In this document: positions 1 to 7,842 of the stretch, in pieces | How positions within the stretch are numbered: the stretch's first letter is position 1 | Layout: every line of letters begins with the position of its first letter | NCBI RefSeq assembly: GCF_003385895.1 | Contig: NZ_QRDQ01000010.1 | Coordinates: 1 to 64,000 of the forward strand | Length of the DNA: 64,000 nucleotides | Reading direction: 5' to 3' | DNA from: Flavobacterium cutihirudinis | GTDB taxonomy: Bacteria; Bacteroidota; Bacteroidia; Flavobacteriales; Flavobacteriaceae | Program-made: the position numbers and the translations under genes | Notes under the pieces: generated by a model | Database searches by the model: none | Told to the model about the DNA's origin: nothing | Seen by the model: the letters and a program-made list of their open reading frames with translations, nothing else

Positions 1-80
1 GAAGATGACCACGTTGATAGGCTATAGATGTAAAGGCAGTAATGTCATAGTCGAGTAGTACTAATAATCCGTAAGCTTAT
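1..80 (+). rRNA. rrl: 23S ribosomal RNA, 3' end (partial)
   Basis: The first roughly 80 bases match the conserved 3' end of bacterial 23S rRNA, including the stretch around GAGTAGTACTAATAA and CGTAAGCTTATG. The gene enters the window already in progress, so only the terminal helix region is present. A 5S rRNA follows in the usual order. The exact 3' end (about 76-82) is estimated from family knowledge. Confidence 0.9.
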
Positions 81-91
81 GTACACCCTTT

Positions 92-117
92 TCCCGATCC
101 GCCCAGGCGGATCGGGA
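92..117. repeat. GC-rich palindrome in the 23S-5S spacer
   Basis: An inverted repeat (TCCCGATCCGCC ... GGCGGATCGGGA) directly follows the 23S end. It belongs to the TCCCGA...TCGGGA palindromes seen elsewhere in the window. It may act as a processing hairpin in the pre-rRNA; that role is inference. Confidence 0.7.
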
Positions 118-256
118 GGAAACTTTCTAAAACTAAAACTTACTTTTCTTTATCTCAGTATGTTAAAATATTTGCAGCGAAGCTGCAGTTGACAGTTGAA
201 GGCTGGTAGTTGATGGAAACACCAACAACCATAAACCAACAACCGCCAACAATGAC

Positions 257-366
257 CTTAAGGTGGTTATTGCGGCGGGGCTCACCTCTTCCCATCCCGA
301 ACAGAGTAGTTAAGCCCGCCTGCGCAGATGGTACTGCAGTTATGTGGGAGAGTATGTCGTCGCCTT
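257..366 (+). rRNA. rrf: 5S ribosomal RNA
   Basis: The segment starting near CTTAAGGTGGTTATTGCGG has the 5S pattern: the CCCATCCCGAACAGAGTAGTTAAG loop region (written here as its two conserved halves, CCCATCCCGAAC and AGTTAAGCCC), and a 3' GGGAGAGTATGTCGTCGCC strand. Length (about 110 nt) and position behind 23S fit. Ends are accurate to a few bases. Confidence 0.93.
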
Positions 367-374
367 TCTTTTGA

Positions 375-408
375 GAATCCTCATCATTCAATTGATGGGG
401 ATTTTTTC
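375..408 (+). terminator. rRNA operon terminator
   Basis: A stem AATCCTCATCA / TGATGGGGATT around a short AT loop is followed by TTTTTT just after 5S. This is a standard intrinsic terminator for the rRNA operon. Confidence 0.85.
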
Positions 409-1034
409 GTTTTACAAATGTTTGGGAAAGCATATCTTCTTTCCTTGTTACGACCCGACGATGCAACTGTAGGCAATCTTTAGCTTGAAAACCGTTTGTG
501 GCTGTTTTGAAAACTGAAAACGTGTATTATGAGAAGATTTTATTGCTTTTTTGAATTTCGTTGTTGTGATAGAATTCAGATGGTTTTGCATCACGGTTTT
601 CGCTTCAAATGTATATGGGTGGGATAATTTAAAGTTAGTTGCCGATATTGCTTCTTTGCAAAAGTTTTTCCGGTGTTACAGCTTATCTTTGTTTATATTG
701 AGCGGATGGGCTACCTGAACGTATTTTTCTTTTAATTTTAGAGGTAGGAGTCAAAAAATAAATAAATTGTTAGTCTTTTCTTTTGTGTTTTTCTCAAAAA
801 CCATCTTAGCTTTTTGAGGTAAATTTGTTGGTAATTCTACTTTGTCTTTCTCCAGTTTTTCTGAAGTCCTCTTTTTGATGTAATTTTTTTTATATTTGTT
901 AGTAGTTCTGTTATTTCCTTCATTAAAACTTCGTTTATAACAGCTTTGCATTTAGTTTTGTATTTCTTTGGAACTTAAAGTGAATACCGGATTTTTCTGA
1001 TTATTTTTCATTTAACCTAATTATTGAAAATTAT
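409..1034. other. Gene-free stretch after the rRNA operon
   Basis: About 625 bases without a convincing gene. A minus-strand open frame at 751-951 is a lysine-rich low-complexity translation of AT-rich DNA and I do not accept it. The last part must hold the promoter of the BCCT transporter; no clean TAnnTTTG box stood out. Confidence 0.5.
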
Positions 1035-3050
1035 ATGCAGCAATTTCACAAAAGAAGAACAACACTTAGTATGGGTGTTACGGTGCCAAGTTTGGTTTTT
1101 ATTATAGGAATTTGTGTGCTGTCGGCTATTTCTCCAGACTTTACTGAAGATCTTCTCAATGTCGTGAAAAATTTCATTTTTGTTAATCTGAACTGGGTAT
1201 ACGTTTGGTCAGTTACCATTTTTGTTTTGTTCTTGATTTATTTAATGGTAAGTAAATACGGAAATATCCGGCTTGGAAGGAATAATAGTAAACCAGATTA
1301 TTCTTTTTTCTCGTGGATTTCAATGCTTTTTGCTGCAGGAATGGGAATAGGTTTGATGTATTTTAGCGTTGCGGAACCGATGCAGCATTATTCCAATGAA
1401 ATTTTTGCTGAAAAAACTGTTGTTCAAAGAGCTCAGAATGCGCAACTTTATACCTTTTTTCATTGGGGAATTCATGCTTGGGCAATTTATGGAGTAGTGG
1501 GGCTTTCTTTAGCTTATTTTACGTATCGATACAGATTGCCGCTCTCGCTTAGGAGTTGCTTTTATCCTTTATTGAAAGATAAAATTAAAGGCAGGTGGGG
1601 AAATATAATTGATGTTTTTGCACTTTGCAGTACATTTTTTGGAATTACTACAACGCTTGGTTTTGGGGTAGTACAGATCAACTCAGGGTTACAGATATTG
1701 AATGTTGTGCCTGAAAGCAGTTTTGTTTATCAGGTTATGATTGTTGCTGTATTGGTTTCTTTGTCTATTTTTTCGGCGGTGAGTGGTTTGGATAAAGGAG
1801 TTAAAATTCTCAGCGGAATCAATATTATAAGTGTAATACTTTTGCTTCTTTTTGTATTGATTCTGGGTCCGACGGTTTATCTTATTGGTAGTTTTACCGA
1901 AGGAATTGGGACTTATATCAATAGTTTTTTTAGTCTTACTTTTAATACGCACATTTACGAAGAGAATACCCAGCCTTGGTTCTATAACTGGACCATTCTT
2001 TACTGGGCTTGGTGGATTTCGTGGTCGCCTTACGTTGGACTTTTTATTGCTAAAATTTCGAAGGGCAGAACTATTAGAGAGTTTGTTGGAGCTGTTTTGA
2101 TATTGCCGACCTTGTTTAATTTTATCTGGATGTCTGTTTTTGGTGGAAGCGCCATTTGGTTTGATTTGCATACAGCCAACGGTGCACTGAGTGCGTTAGC
2201 GGGTAATCCTGATGCTTTGATGTTTAGTTTTTTGGAGTATCTTCCTCTGACAAGAGCGTTGAGTTTTATTGTAATTTCGATCATTATTATTTTCTTTGTA
2301 ACTTCAGCAGACAGTGGAATTTTTGTAATGAATAGCATTGCAACCAAAAACGCTGAAAATTCTCCTAAATGGCAGACGATAAGCTGGGGAATTCTGTTGG
2401 CAGTGCTCGCATTGATGCTTCTTAATGCCGGTGGATTAGCAGCACTTCAGAGTATGACTTTGATTACTGCACTTCCATTTTCAATAATAATGTTGCTCTT
2501 TATAGTAAGTCTTATGAAAGCTCTTTCTATAGATAGAAAGTATTATGAAAAAGATTTTTCCCGTACTACGGTTCCTTGGTCGGGAGCGTCTTGGAAAGAG
2601 CGTCTAAAGCAAATTGTTTCTTTTCATGATAAATTATCTGTTGATGAATTTATCAATACCAGTATACATGAAGCATTTATAGAATTAGAATCCGAATTTG
2701 CAAAAAGTAATATCCAGGCCAAAATTAATTCCTATGAAAACCCTCTGAGGATAGAAATTGAAATAAAGCACAATATTGTAAACAATTTCCTTTACGGTGT
2801 TAAAAATGAATCGAGGATTATTTCCGATTATCTATTGACAGACGAAAATCTTCCGGAAGTAAATGATAATGTTACGTATTTTCCGAAATCTTATTTTGGT
2901 GATGACAGAGAGGGTTATGACGTTCAGTTATTTACGAAAATTGAACTTATTTCAGATGTTTTAAAGCATTATGAAAGATTTCTGGAGATTATTTCAGAAG
3001 AAAATAATGAAATGTTTATCAGTAGTGATTTGAATCATAAATACAAATAA
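1035..3050 (+). CDS. BCCT family transporter (betaine/choline/carnitine type)
   Basis: A 671-residue secondary transporter of the BCCT family, which imports trimethylammonium osmolytes such as glycine betaine or choline across the inner membrane, usually with sodium or protons. About twelve hydrophobic segments fill residues 15-495. The glycine-rich helix GMGIGLMYFSVAEP (about 101-114) and the substrate-site signature WTILYWAWWISWSP (about 319-332), with its aromatic-box tryptophans, are both intact. The GMGIG form resembles BetP rather than the CaiT exchanger, suggesting coupled uptake. A hydrophilic C-terminal tail of about 175 residues follows the last helix, as in the long BetT/BetP-like members where the tail senses osmotic state. 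It stands alone, upstream of a hairpin terminator. The precise substrate is not settled by sequence. Confidence 0.95.
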   Translation: MQQFHKRRTTLSMGVTVPSLVFIIGICVLSAISPDFTEDLLNVVKNFIFVNLNWVYVWSVTIFVLFLIYLMVSKYGNIRLGRNNSKPDYSFFSWISMLFAAGMGIGLMYFSVAEPMQHYSNEIFAEKTVVQRAQNAQLYTFFHWGIHAWAIYGVVGLSLAYFTYRYRLPLSLRSCFYPLLKDKIKGRWGNIIDVFALCSTFFGITTTLGFGVVQINSGLQILNVVPESSFVYQVMIVAVLVSLSIFSAVSGLDKGVKILSGINIISVILLLLFVLILGPTVYLIGSFTEGIGTYINSFFSLTFNTHIYEENTQPWFYNWTILYWAWWISWSPYVGLFIAKISKGRTIREFVGAVLILPTLFNFIWMSVFGGSAIWFDLHTANGALSALAGNPDALMFSFLEYLPLTRALSFIVISIIIIFFVTSADSGIFVMNSIATKNAENSPKWQTISWGILLAVLALMLLNAGGLAALQSMTLITALPFSIIMLLFIVSLMKALSIDRKYYEKDFSRTTVPWSGASWKERLKQIVSFHDKLSVDEFINTSIHEAFIELESEFAKSNIQAKINSYENPLRIEIEIKHNIVNNFLYGVKNESRIISDYLLTDENLPEVNDNVTYFPKSYFGDDREGYDVQLFTKIELISDVLKHYERFLEIISEENNEMFISSDLNHKYK

Positions 3051-3176
3051 ATTATTATTTCGATAGGCGCTTAAATAATGGCAAATGTGAAGATAATTCC
3101 AATCTAAAAGTGTCGATATTTTGTCAATAAGATTTTGATTGGTTTTATAATAAAATAAAAAACGGACTTAAATAAA

Positions 3177-3208
3177 AAAACCTGTAAATCTAGATTTACA
3201 GGTTTTAC
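3177..3208. terminator. Bidirectional hairpin terminator
   Basis: A perfect palindrome AACCTGTAAATCT / AGATTTACAGGTT (3179-3204) has an A-run on the left and a T-run on the right. It can therefore end the BCCT transcript on the plus strand and the tRNA-Tyr transcript on the minus strand. Confidence 0.8.
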
Positions 3209-3216
3209 TTTTTCCG

Positions 3217-3297
3217 TGGGGAGAGCAGGATTCGAACCTGCGAAGTTCACACAGCAGATTTACAGTCTGCCCTCGTTGGCCGCTTGAGTATCTCCCC
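3217..3297 (-). tRNA. tRNA-Tyr (GTA)
   Basis: Read on the minus strand it folds as a class II tRNA: acceptor GGGGAGA pairs with TCTCCCC plus discriminator A, the anticodon arm carries CTGTAAA with anticodon GTA, a long variable arm follows, and the T arm contains GGTTCGAATCC. The long extra arm with a GTA anticodon identifies tyrosine. The CCA end is not encoded directly after the discriminator. Confidence 0.95.
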
Positions 3298-3741
3298 GAT
3301 CTCAGCTTTGTTGCGCTTTGTTGTTCTAAGCGGTTGCAAATATAGGAACGTTTTCTACATTTACAAACAAAAAAAGCACTTAATTTTAAGTTATTTTAAA
3401 GTTATTTTTTAATTCATTGGAATTGAATAAAATAAAAATAGCTACTGTGTGCTTTTTTTTGATAAATTTTTAAAAGTAGGATAATTCTTTTGATGGATCG
3501 TGTGGTTTTTGTGTTCAATTTTGGATTTAGAGAGCCGTTAACCTATACAATTGTTGAATTATAATGATGTTTTTGGAAGAAACAACATTCAGTTTTTATT
3601 GCACCAAAAGATTATAGGTTTGTTTTAAAAGTTTAAATGCTTAACTGGTTTTATATATCATGTCAATAATTATTCTTTTCACGATGTTTTAGTTCTTTTT
3701 AAGACGTGTTTTGTTCTGAATTATGATTTTGGTGTAAAGCA
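3298..3741. other. AT-rich gene-free stretch
   Basis: About 440 bases between tRNA-Tyr and the thioredoxin-like gene with no open frame of coding character and no clear repeat. It must contain the tRNA-Tyr promoter just to the right of 3297, but nothing else is supported. Confidence 0.5.
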
Positions 3742-3772
3742 AAAAAAATCTCCACTAGGGAGATTTTTTTTT
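3742..3772 (-). terminator. Intrinsic terminator of the TlpA-like gene
   Basis: A stem AAAAAATCTCC / GGAGATTTTTT with loop ACTAG lies 20 bases past the stop at 3792. It has T-runs in both orientations and can act on either strand. Confidence 0.75.
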
Positions 3773-3791
3773 CATTCGGAATTCCGAAGCA

Positions 3792-4958
3792 TTATTTAGC
3801 TAAAAGCTCTAATATTTTTGCTCTCAATTCAGGACCTCTTAAGTCTTGTGCAACTACTTTTCCTGATGCGTCAAGAATAAAAGTTGCCGGAATCGATTCT
3901 ACATTGTATTGTTTAGCAATTGGTTCGTCCCAAAATTTTAAATTTGAAACATGCGTCCAAGTTAGACCATCTTTTGCGATAGCTTCTTTCCACGCGCCAG
4001 CTTCTTTATCTAAAGAAACTCCAATTATATTTAATCCTTTCGAATGTAATTCTTTGTAAATCGCAACCACATTAGGGTTTTCTTTTCTACAAGGACCACA
4101 CCATGAAGCCCAAAAGTCTACAATAGTAACTTTACCTAAACTTTCTTTTAGAGAAACTACTTTTCCTTCTGGATTAGGAGCTGAAAAATCTGCTCTTCAT
4201 TTAGCGCTGCCTACAGGAGGAGCTGATGCACCAACTGATGGCATTTTTGCCTGACCAATTCTAGTTTTCGCGTCTTTACCAGGAGTAGTGTTTTTTAAAG
4301 ACTCATCTAAAGAGTTGTATAAACTTTCTACTTTTTTAGCATCTGCAGTAGGATCTTCAGACATTCCTTTTACGATTAAAGCAGAAATAAAAGATTTTGG
4401 ATGAGTTTCTGCGTAAGTAATGTATTTCTTTTTAGAGTTTGCCTGAACTTCTGTTTGAAGTGCCATAAACTGTTTCATCAAACTGTTGATAGTTGCTGTA
4501 TCTTGAGCTTGTTGAGCTTGTTGCATTTTTTGTGTATTCTTTTTCTGAAAATCTACTAAGCTTTTTTGAGCTTTTGTAAGTTCGTCATTGAATTTTACGT
4601 ATTCGTCGTTATTGTAAGTACCGCTAATTTTTGATTTGTGGATACTATCTTTATCAATTGAAATAGCAATTTCTCCAGTTTCAAGGATAAAAGGAAGTGG
4701 TCCTTTTGCGTCCTGAACAATTAAAGTATGGAAAGATGGCTCAGTTACTTTTCCTTTAATTTCAAATTTTCCATTTTCAACTTTTACTGTATCAAGTGCA
4801 ACTGTCATTTTAGTTGTTGGATCAGTTCCTTGAAGAATGATAGTTTTACCGTTTTCAATTCCTGTAGCAGTTCCTGTAATTAGGTATTCTCCGTCTTTAA
4901 CTTTGCTGCAAGAAATAATCGCTGCAGTAGCGGTAAGTAAAAAAAATATTTTTTTCAT
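3792..4958 (-). pseudogene. TlpA-family thiol-disulfide lipoprotein, split by an in-frame TGA
   Basis: One continuous reading frame of about 388 codons encodes a Bacteroidota periplasmic redox lipoprotein: signal peptide with lipobox (IISC near residue 17), a DUF4369-like beta domain (about 25-115), a Q/K-rich helical middle, and a C-terminal AhpC/TSA-thioredoxin domain. The frame is cut at 4197-4199 by a single TGA in the linker, directly after GSAK. Translation past the TGA continues without a shift as RADFSAPNPEGK and then the redox motif WASWCGPC and the cis-proline loop ESIPATF. No ATG, GTG or TTG lies suitably before the WCGPC motif; the first downstream ATG (4070) would lose it. As written, the product is a 253-residue lipoprotein without redox centre. 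Possible explanations are a recent nonsense mutation, a sequencing error or stop-codon readthrough. Confidence 0.85.
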
Positions 4959-4991
4959 TATAAATATTAATTAGTTAATTGATTTGTGCAA

Positions 4992-4999
4992 CAAAAGTA
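4992..4999 (-). promoter_or_regulatory. -7 promoter element of the TlpA-like gene
   Basis: On the minus strand the sequence reads TACTTTTG, matching the Bacteroidota -7 consensus TAnnTTTG, about 35 bases ahead of the ATG. No convincing -33 TTTG partner was identified, so this is a half-supported promoter. Confidence 0.45.
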
Positions 5000-5165
5000 T
5001 CTAAAATTATAAAACATACAGAATTTTGGAACCTAAAATTTTGTTATAGTTTTTATTTAGCTAAAGTCCCTATTTTCAAGGTATTCGACTGTTTTAATCA
5101 TGTAAAAACTATGAAAAGCATTTTTTATTTGATAAAAAACAATTAAATTCTCAATTAGTAAGCAT

Positions 5166-5197
5166 AAAAAAAGCACTCTGTTGCCAGAATGCTTTTA
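5166..5197 (-). terminator. Intrinsic terminator of the J-domain/KTSC gene
   Basis: AAAAGCA-TCTG / CCAGA-TGCTTTT hairpin about 20 bases beyond the stop at 5218, with the T-run on the minus strand. Confidence 0.7.
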
Positions 5198-5217
5198 ATT
5201 ATATTTGGGTGTAAAGT

Positions 5218-5658
5218 TTACTCTTGATTTGTCTTCTTTCTCCAAGTGAAAGAGTTCAAAATATGTCTTTTTGCAAATCTTCCCGGTGAATCAGCGTTTA
5301 CCATTTTCACGTAAGTAGCTTTAGGAACACTAATGTATTCGTAAACACTTCCGTTAGAAAAATCAATAATCAAACGCCCTTCTACAAATTTGTAATCTGT
5401 AATGGTACAAGTTGAAATTGTTTCTGTGTATTCTGGTAAATTAAGTTTAATAGTATCAGGATGAATACTTACTAAAAAGTGGTAAGCTTCGATAATTGTT
5501 TTACTTTTCTCTTCTGCCTCTTTTAAACCAGCTTCATTTCCAACAAATTTATCAGGATGAGATTCTTTCATCGCATTACGATAGATTGTTTTTAAATCTT
5601 TTAACTCTGCAGTTTTCTCTACGTTTAGTAACTTACGGTATTCAACTATTTTTTTCAT
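5218..5658 (-). CDS. J-domain protein with C-terminal KTSC domain
   Basis: A 146-residue protein. Residues about 5-68 form a J domain with the diagnostic HPDK at 34-37, the motif that stimulates Hsp70 ATPase. Residues about 80-142 resemble the KTSC domain: a strand segment ending GSVYEYISVP and then a helical YVKMVNADSPGRFAKRHI stretch (residues split here for brevity). KTSC is a small domain of unknown biochemical function that often occurs alone or at the end of larger proteins. The fusion to a J domain implies a co-chaperone that recruits DnaK to whatever KTSC binds. It is monocistronic with its own terminator; a possible -7 box TACCTTTG lies at 5729-5736 on the minus strand. The start at 5658 has MKKIVEYRKLL, a natural J-domain beginning. 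Confidence 0.85.
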   Translation of the reverse strand: MKKIVEYRKLLNVEKTAELKDLKTIYRNAMKESHPDKFVGNEAGLKEAEEKSKTIIEAYHFLVSIHPDTIKLNLPEYTETISTCTITDYKFVEGRLIIDFSNGSVYEYISVPKATYVKMVNADSPGRFAKRHILNSFTWRKKTNQE

Positions 5659-6022
5659 AAATAAAAGGTAACTACTTGTCTATTAGTTTGAAATCGATAT
5701 TAATTAGTTCAAATCGACAAATTTTTTGCAAAGGTACACTTTTTTTTAACTTTTCTGTTTTGATAGAAAAAATATTCATGAAAGTTGGTTTATTAAATCG
5801 TTAACCGGATGGTTCTATGGTTTTTTAAAGCAAAGAACAAAAAGATTCTTTTATTCATTGAGAATATTAAGTTCTTAAAGCTTTGTCAATACAAAGCTTT
5901 AAGAACTTAATATTCTCAATGAATAATAGTCAGCAAAATTAACCTTAGCGTTCTTTGCGTTAAAAAAACATCCGTTTCAACAAAACCTGAAACCTAAAAC
6001 TTGAAACTTGAAACAAATAAAT
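5659..6022. other. Intergenic stretch with large hairpin and word repeats
   Basis: No gene. It holds the promoter region of the J-domain gene, a near-direct repeat (TTAGTTTGAAATCGA / TTAGTTCAAATCGA around 5682-5720), the 36-bp perfect inverted repeat at 5851-5926, and a run of CTTGAAAC words at 5984-6015. Confidence 0.6.
5851..5926. repeat. Perfect 36-bp inverted repeat with 4-base loop
   Basis: Arms 5851-5886 and 5891-5926 are exact reverse complements, separated by CAAT. The arms contain TTAAGTTCTTAAAG and ATTCATTGAGAATA. There is no adjacent T-run in the usual terminator position, and the arms are far longer than for an intrinsic terminator. Confidence 0.95.
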
Positions 6023-6268
6023 TTATTCCGGCTTATGATTTGCCTTATCAAAGTTTCTTGATTTCTTAGGGTATTTATCGTAACTAATGTCGCTAGGGTT
6101 TTCAATAATAGATTTGATAGTGATCCAATCTCCTTCTTTAAAATTGGCCTGAACCATTTTATAATCTAAAAGATATACACCGCAGAAATAATTATTGTTT
6201 TCATCTTTTTCGATAATACCGGTAAAAACTCCTTTTTGCGGCATTTTTTCATTCGATCCTTTAGACAT
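6023..6268 (-). CDS. Conserved-looking small hypothetical protein
   Basis: An 81-residue soluble protein with no signal peptide or membrane segment. The N-terminal tail (SKGSNEKMPQKG) is basic and flexible; the body contains a short beta-type pattern TGIIEKDENNNYFCG followed by YKMVQANFKEGDWITIKS, reminiscent of a small OB- or SH3-like strand order, but I do not recognise the family. It is transcribed divergently from the gene at 6353. Codon use agrees with neighbours. Function unknown. Confidence 0.6.
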   Translation of the reverse strand: MSKGSNEKMPQKGVFTGIIEKDENNNYFCGVYLLDYKMVQANFKEGDWITIKSIIENPSDISYDKYPKKSRNFDKANHKPE

Positions 6269-6341
6269 GGTTTTTTGTTTTAAAATTGAATTGCAAAGTT
6301 AATCAATTTAGTTTGTTTTAGGGAGTTCGTCACAATCTGAG

Positions 6342-6349
6342 TATATTTG
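6342..6349 (+). promoter_or_regulatory. -7 box TATATTTG immediately before the start codon
   Basis: TATATTTG matches TAnnTTTG exactly and ends only 3 bases before the ATG at 6353. Transcription would begin at or next to the start codon, so the mRNA may be leaderless. The nearest TTG upstream (about 6313) is farther than the usual 19-base spacing. Confidence 0.45.
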
Positions 6350-6352
6350 CAT

Positions 6353-6895
6353 ATGCAGAAAAATTTTAAACCACATCCAAATTCTTTTAAAAACACGTTT
6401 TGTATTTTTCATGAAGTGCTTCCTGAAAAAATTGAAGGTTTAAAAAAACAATTCGAAAGTAAAGCTGGTAGTGCTTATTATTATACTGAGGAAGGGATGT
6501 ATCGCGTTTCTAACCACTGGGGAAGATTAGCAAACAGTAAATGGCGCCTAATTGCCCGTGATCCGGAAACGGATTCAAAAACGAAGATTGGTTTTGCTAA
6601 ATGGAGTGCCTTTTATCCAGATAATGCAGAAGAAAAGCTTTATTATATTGAAGCTGATTTTGATAAAAACCTTGCTAATTATCAGCATAAAAACAATCCG
6701 GAGTTTGATGGAAAAGCGGTTTTGAGAACGAGTTTTGAAACTGCAAAGCGTCTAAAACAAGTCAGAAATCTGCAACAATTGACTTCGTGGGCAAAATATT
6801 TTGATTATGATGATATCAATGATTTAAGAAAACAGATTATCACCGAATTGATTTTTACGGAGAAAAGTTTAGAAGAAATTAAAAGAGAAATATAA
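6353..6895 (+). CDS. Hypothetical protein, 180 aa
   Basis: A soluble alpha/beta protein of 180 residues. Start chosen at ATG 6353; an upstream in-frame TTG at 6347 overlaps the -7 box. The N-terminal half has aromatic-rich segments (SAYYYTEEGMYRVSNHWGR, then KWRLIA) and the C-terminal half is helical with LRTSFETAKRLKQVRNL and a charged tail. No signal peptide, membrane helix or catalytic motif is apparent and I do not recognise a named family. It overlaps the next small gene by one base (TAATG), so the two are translationally coupled. Confidence 0.7.
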   Translation: MQKNFKPHPNSFKNTFCIFHEVLPEKIEGLKKQFESKAGSAYYYTEEGMYRVSNHWGRLANSKWRLIARDPETDSKTKIGFAKWSAFYPDNAEEKLYYIEADFDKNLANYQHKNNPEFDGKAVLRTSFETAKRLKQVRNLQQLTSWAKYFDYDDINDLRKQIITELIFTEKSLEEIKREI

Positions 6896-7041
6896 TGGGA
6901 CGCAATAACGAAAGGAATATCAAAAAGCACAATGATAAATTGCATAAAGCCCAGGCTAAGAAAAAACAAGCCGAAGTTTCGCGCAAAGAAAAGCTGAAAG
7001 AAATTGTGAAGAAATTCAACGAAAGTAAAAACGAAGAGTAA
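6895..7041 (+). CDS. Small basic protein, 48 aa
   Basis: A 48-codon gene starting at the A of the upstream stop (TAATG overlap). The product begins MGRNNERNIKKHNDKLHKA and is rich in K, R, N and E, predicted as one long charged helix with no hydrophobic core. Direct stop-start coupling, normal codon usage and a clean stop argue that it is real. Its composition suggests a nucleic-acid or ribosome-associated peptide, but that is inference only. Confidence 0.6.
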   Translation: MGRNNERNIKKHNDKLHKAQAKKKQAEVSRKEKLKEIVKKFNESKNEE

Positions 7042-7049
7042 TAAATATA

Positions 7050-7108
7050 GTTTCAAGTTTCAAGTTGAACGTTTCAAGTTGTTGGAACGAAAACTTGAAA
7101 CTTGAAAC
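7050..7108. repeat. Inverted CTTGAAAC-word repeat
   Basis: Arms GTTTCAAGTTTCAAGTT (7050-7066) and AACTTGAAACTTGAAAC (7092-7108) are perfect reverse complements. The same words occur at 5984-6015. It could act as a weak terminator or mRNA hairpin between the 48-aa gene and the next gene. Confidence 0.75.
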
Positions 7109-7132
7109 TTGAAACCTGAAACAAAATAAACA

Positions 7133-7369
7133 ATGAATAATAAATTTGAAACTTTAAAAGCAGACGTTCAGGAAATTATTGATTTGATTGCTGCAAAAAA
7201 CGACAGAGAAGCAAATAATAAACTCCTTGAAGTTAGTGAAACATTAGACGAAATGATTGATTTTGCTGAAGAAGATGAAGAGGTGAGAGAAATTAGCCGA
7301 TATCAGGTTTTATTGAATCAGCTTCATGTAAAAATTAACGGAGAAGAAGAAGTTGATGGCAACGCATAA
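7133..7369 (+). CDS. Small acidic helical protein, 78 aa
   Basis: A 78-residue strongly acidic protein (segments such as ETLDEMIDFAEEDEEVREI) predicted to be helical throughout. No recognised domain. Its 3' end overlaps the start of the YchJ-like gene by 14 bases, indicating coupled expression. The neighbouring 48-aa product is strongly basic, giving an acidic/basic small-protein pair in one cluster. Confidence 0.65.
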   Translation: MNNKFETLKADVQEIIDLIAAKNDREANNKLLEVSETLDEMIDFAEEDEEVREISRYQVLLNQLHVKINGEEEVDGNA

Positions 7370-7736
7370 ATGTTACTGCGATACAGGATTAATGTTTGAA
7401 AATTGCTGTGGATTATATCTTCAGAAAAATGAAAAAGCTCCAACCGCTTTAGCTTTAATGCGTTCGAGATATTCAGCATATGCAACACATAATGCCGATT
7501 ATCTTTTGGAAACGACTCATATTTCAGAACGAAAATATTATTCGAAAGCTGAAATTTTAAAATGGGCAACTACCAATAAATGGCAGAAACTGGAAATTCT
7601 CAGTTTTACTGAGAACACAGTAGAGTTCAAAGCGTACTTTTTAGATGCAAATCTAAAACCTCAGACACATTATGAATTTTCGACTTTTGAACTCGAAAAT
7701 GGCGCATGGTATTATGTTGATGGAAAGTTTGAATAA
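7356..7736 (+). CDS. YchJ-family protein (SEC-C zinc motif, NTF2-like fold)
   Basis: A 126-residue protein of the YchJ/UPF0225 family. The N-terminus carries a SEC-C-like zinc knuckle C-Y-C-(9)-CCG (residues about 5-19), followed by the family signature ALALMRSRYSAYA and a body of the NTF2-like type (WQKLEILSF, HYEFSTFELENGAWYYVDG). Family length is usually 120-160, so it is full length. Start set at ATG 7356 inside the upstream acidic gene; a TTG one codon earlier is less likely. The biochemical role of YchJ is not established. Confidence 0.85.
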   Translation: MATHKCYCDTGLMFENCCGLYLQKNEKAPTALALMRSRYSAYATHNADYLLETTHISERKYYSKAEILKWATTNKWQKLEILSFTENTVEFKAYFLDANLKPQTHYEFSTFELENGAWYYVDGKFE

Positions 7737-7842
7737 TTACAATATCTAACGCTGTTAGCTATTGATTTTGGTTGAATATTTTAACTAAAAATTAGTAAAC
7801 GATTCGTTTTTCGTAATTCTAAAAAACCGTAATTTTAAAATT

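Noticed and set aside
155..466. Minus-strand open frame through the 5S rRNA
   Set aside because: It runs across the 5S gene and its terminator, so it is a by-product of RNA-coding DNA.
751..951. 66-codon lysine-rich minus-strand frame
   Set aside because: Low-complexity K/N/T composition of AT-rich DNA, no promoter or neighbour support.
3179..3204. Palindrome as a tRNA fragment
   Set aside because: It shares AGATTTACAG with the tRNA-Tyr anticodon arm, but the A- and T-runs and perfect symmetry fit a bidirectional terminator better.
4197..4199. TGA as a selenocysteine codon in the TlpA-like gene
   Set aside because: It lies in a linker, not at the redox motif, which still has two cysteines; no selenocysteine-type hairpin is recognised right after it.
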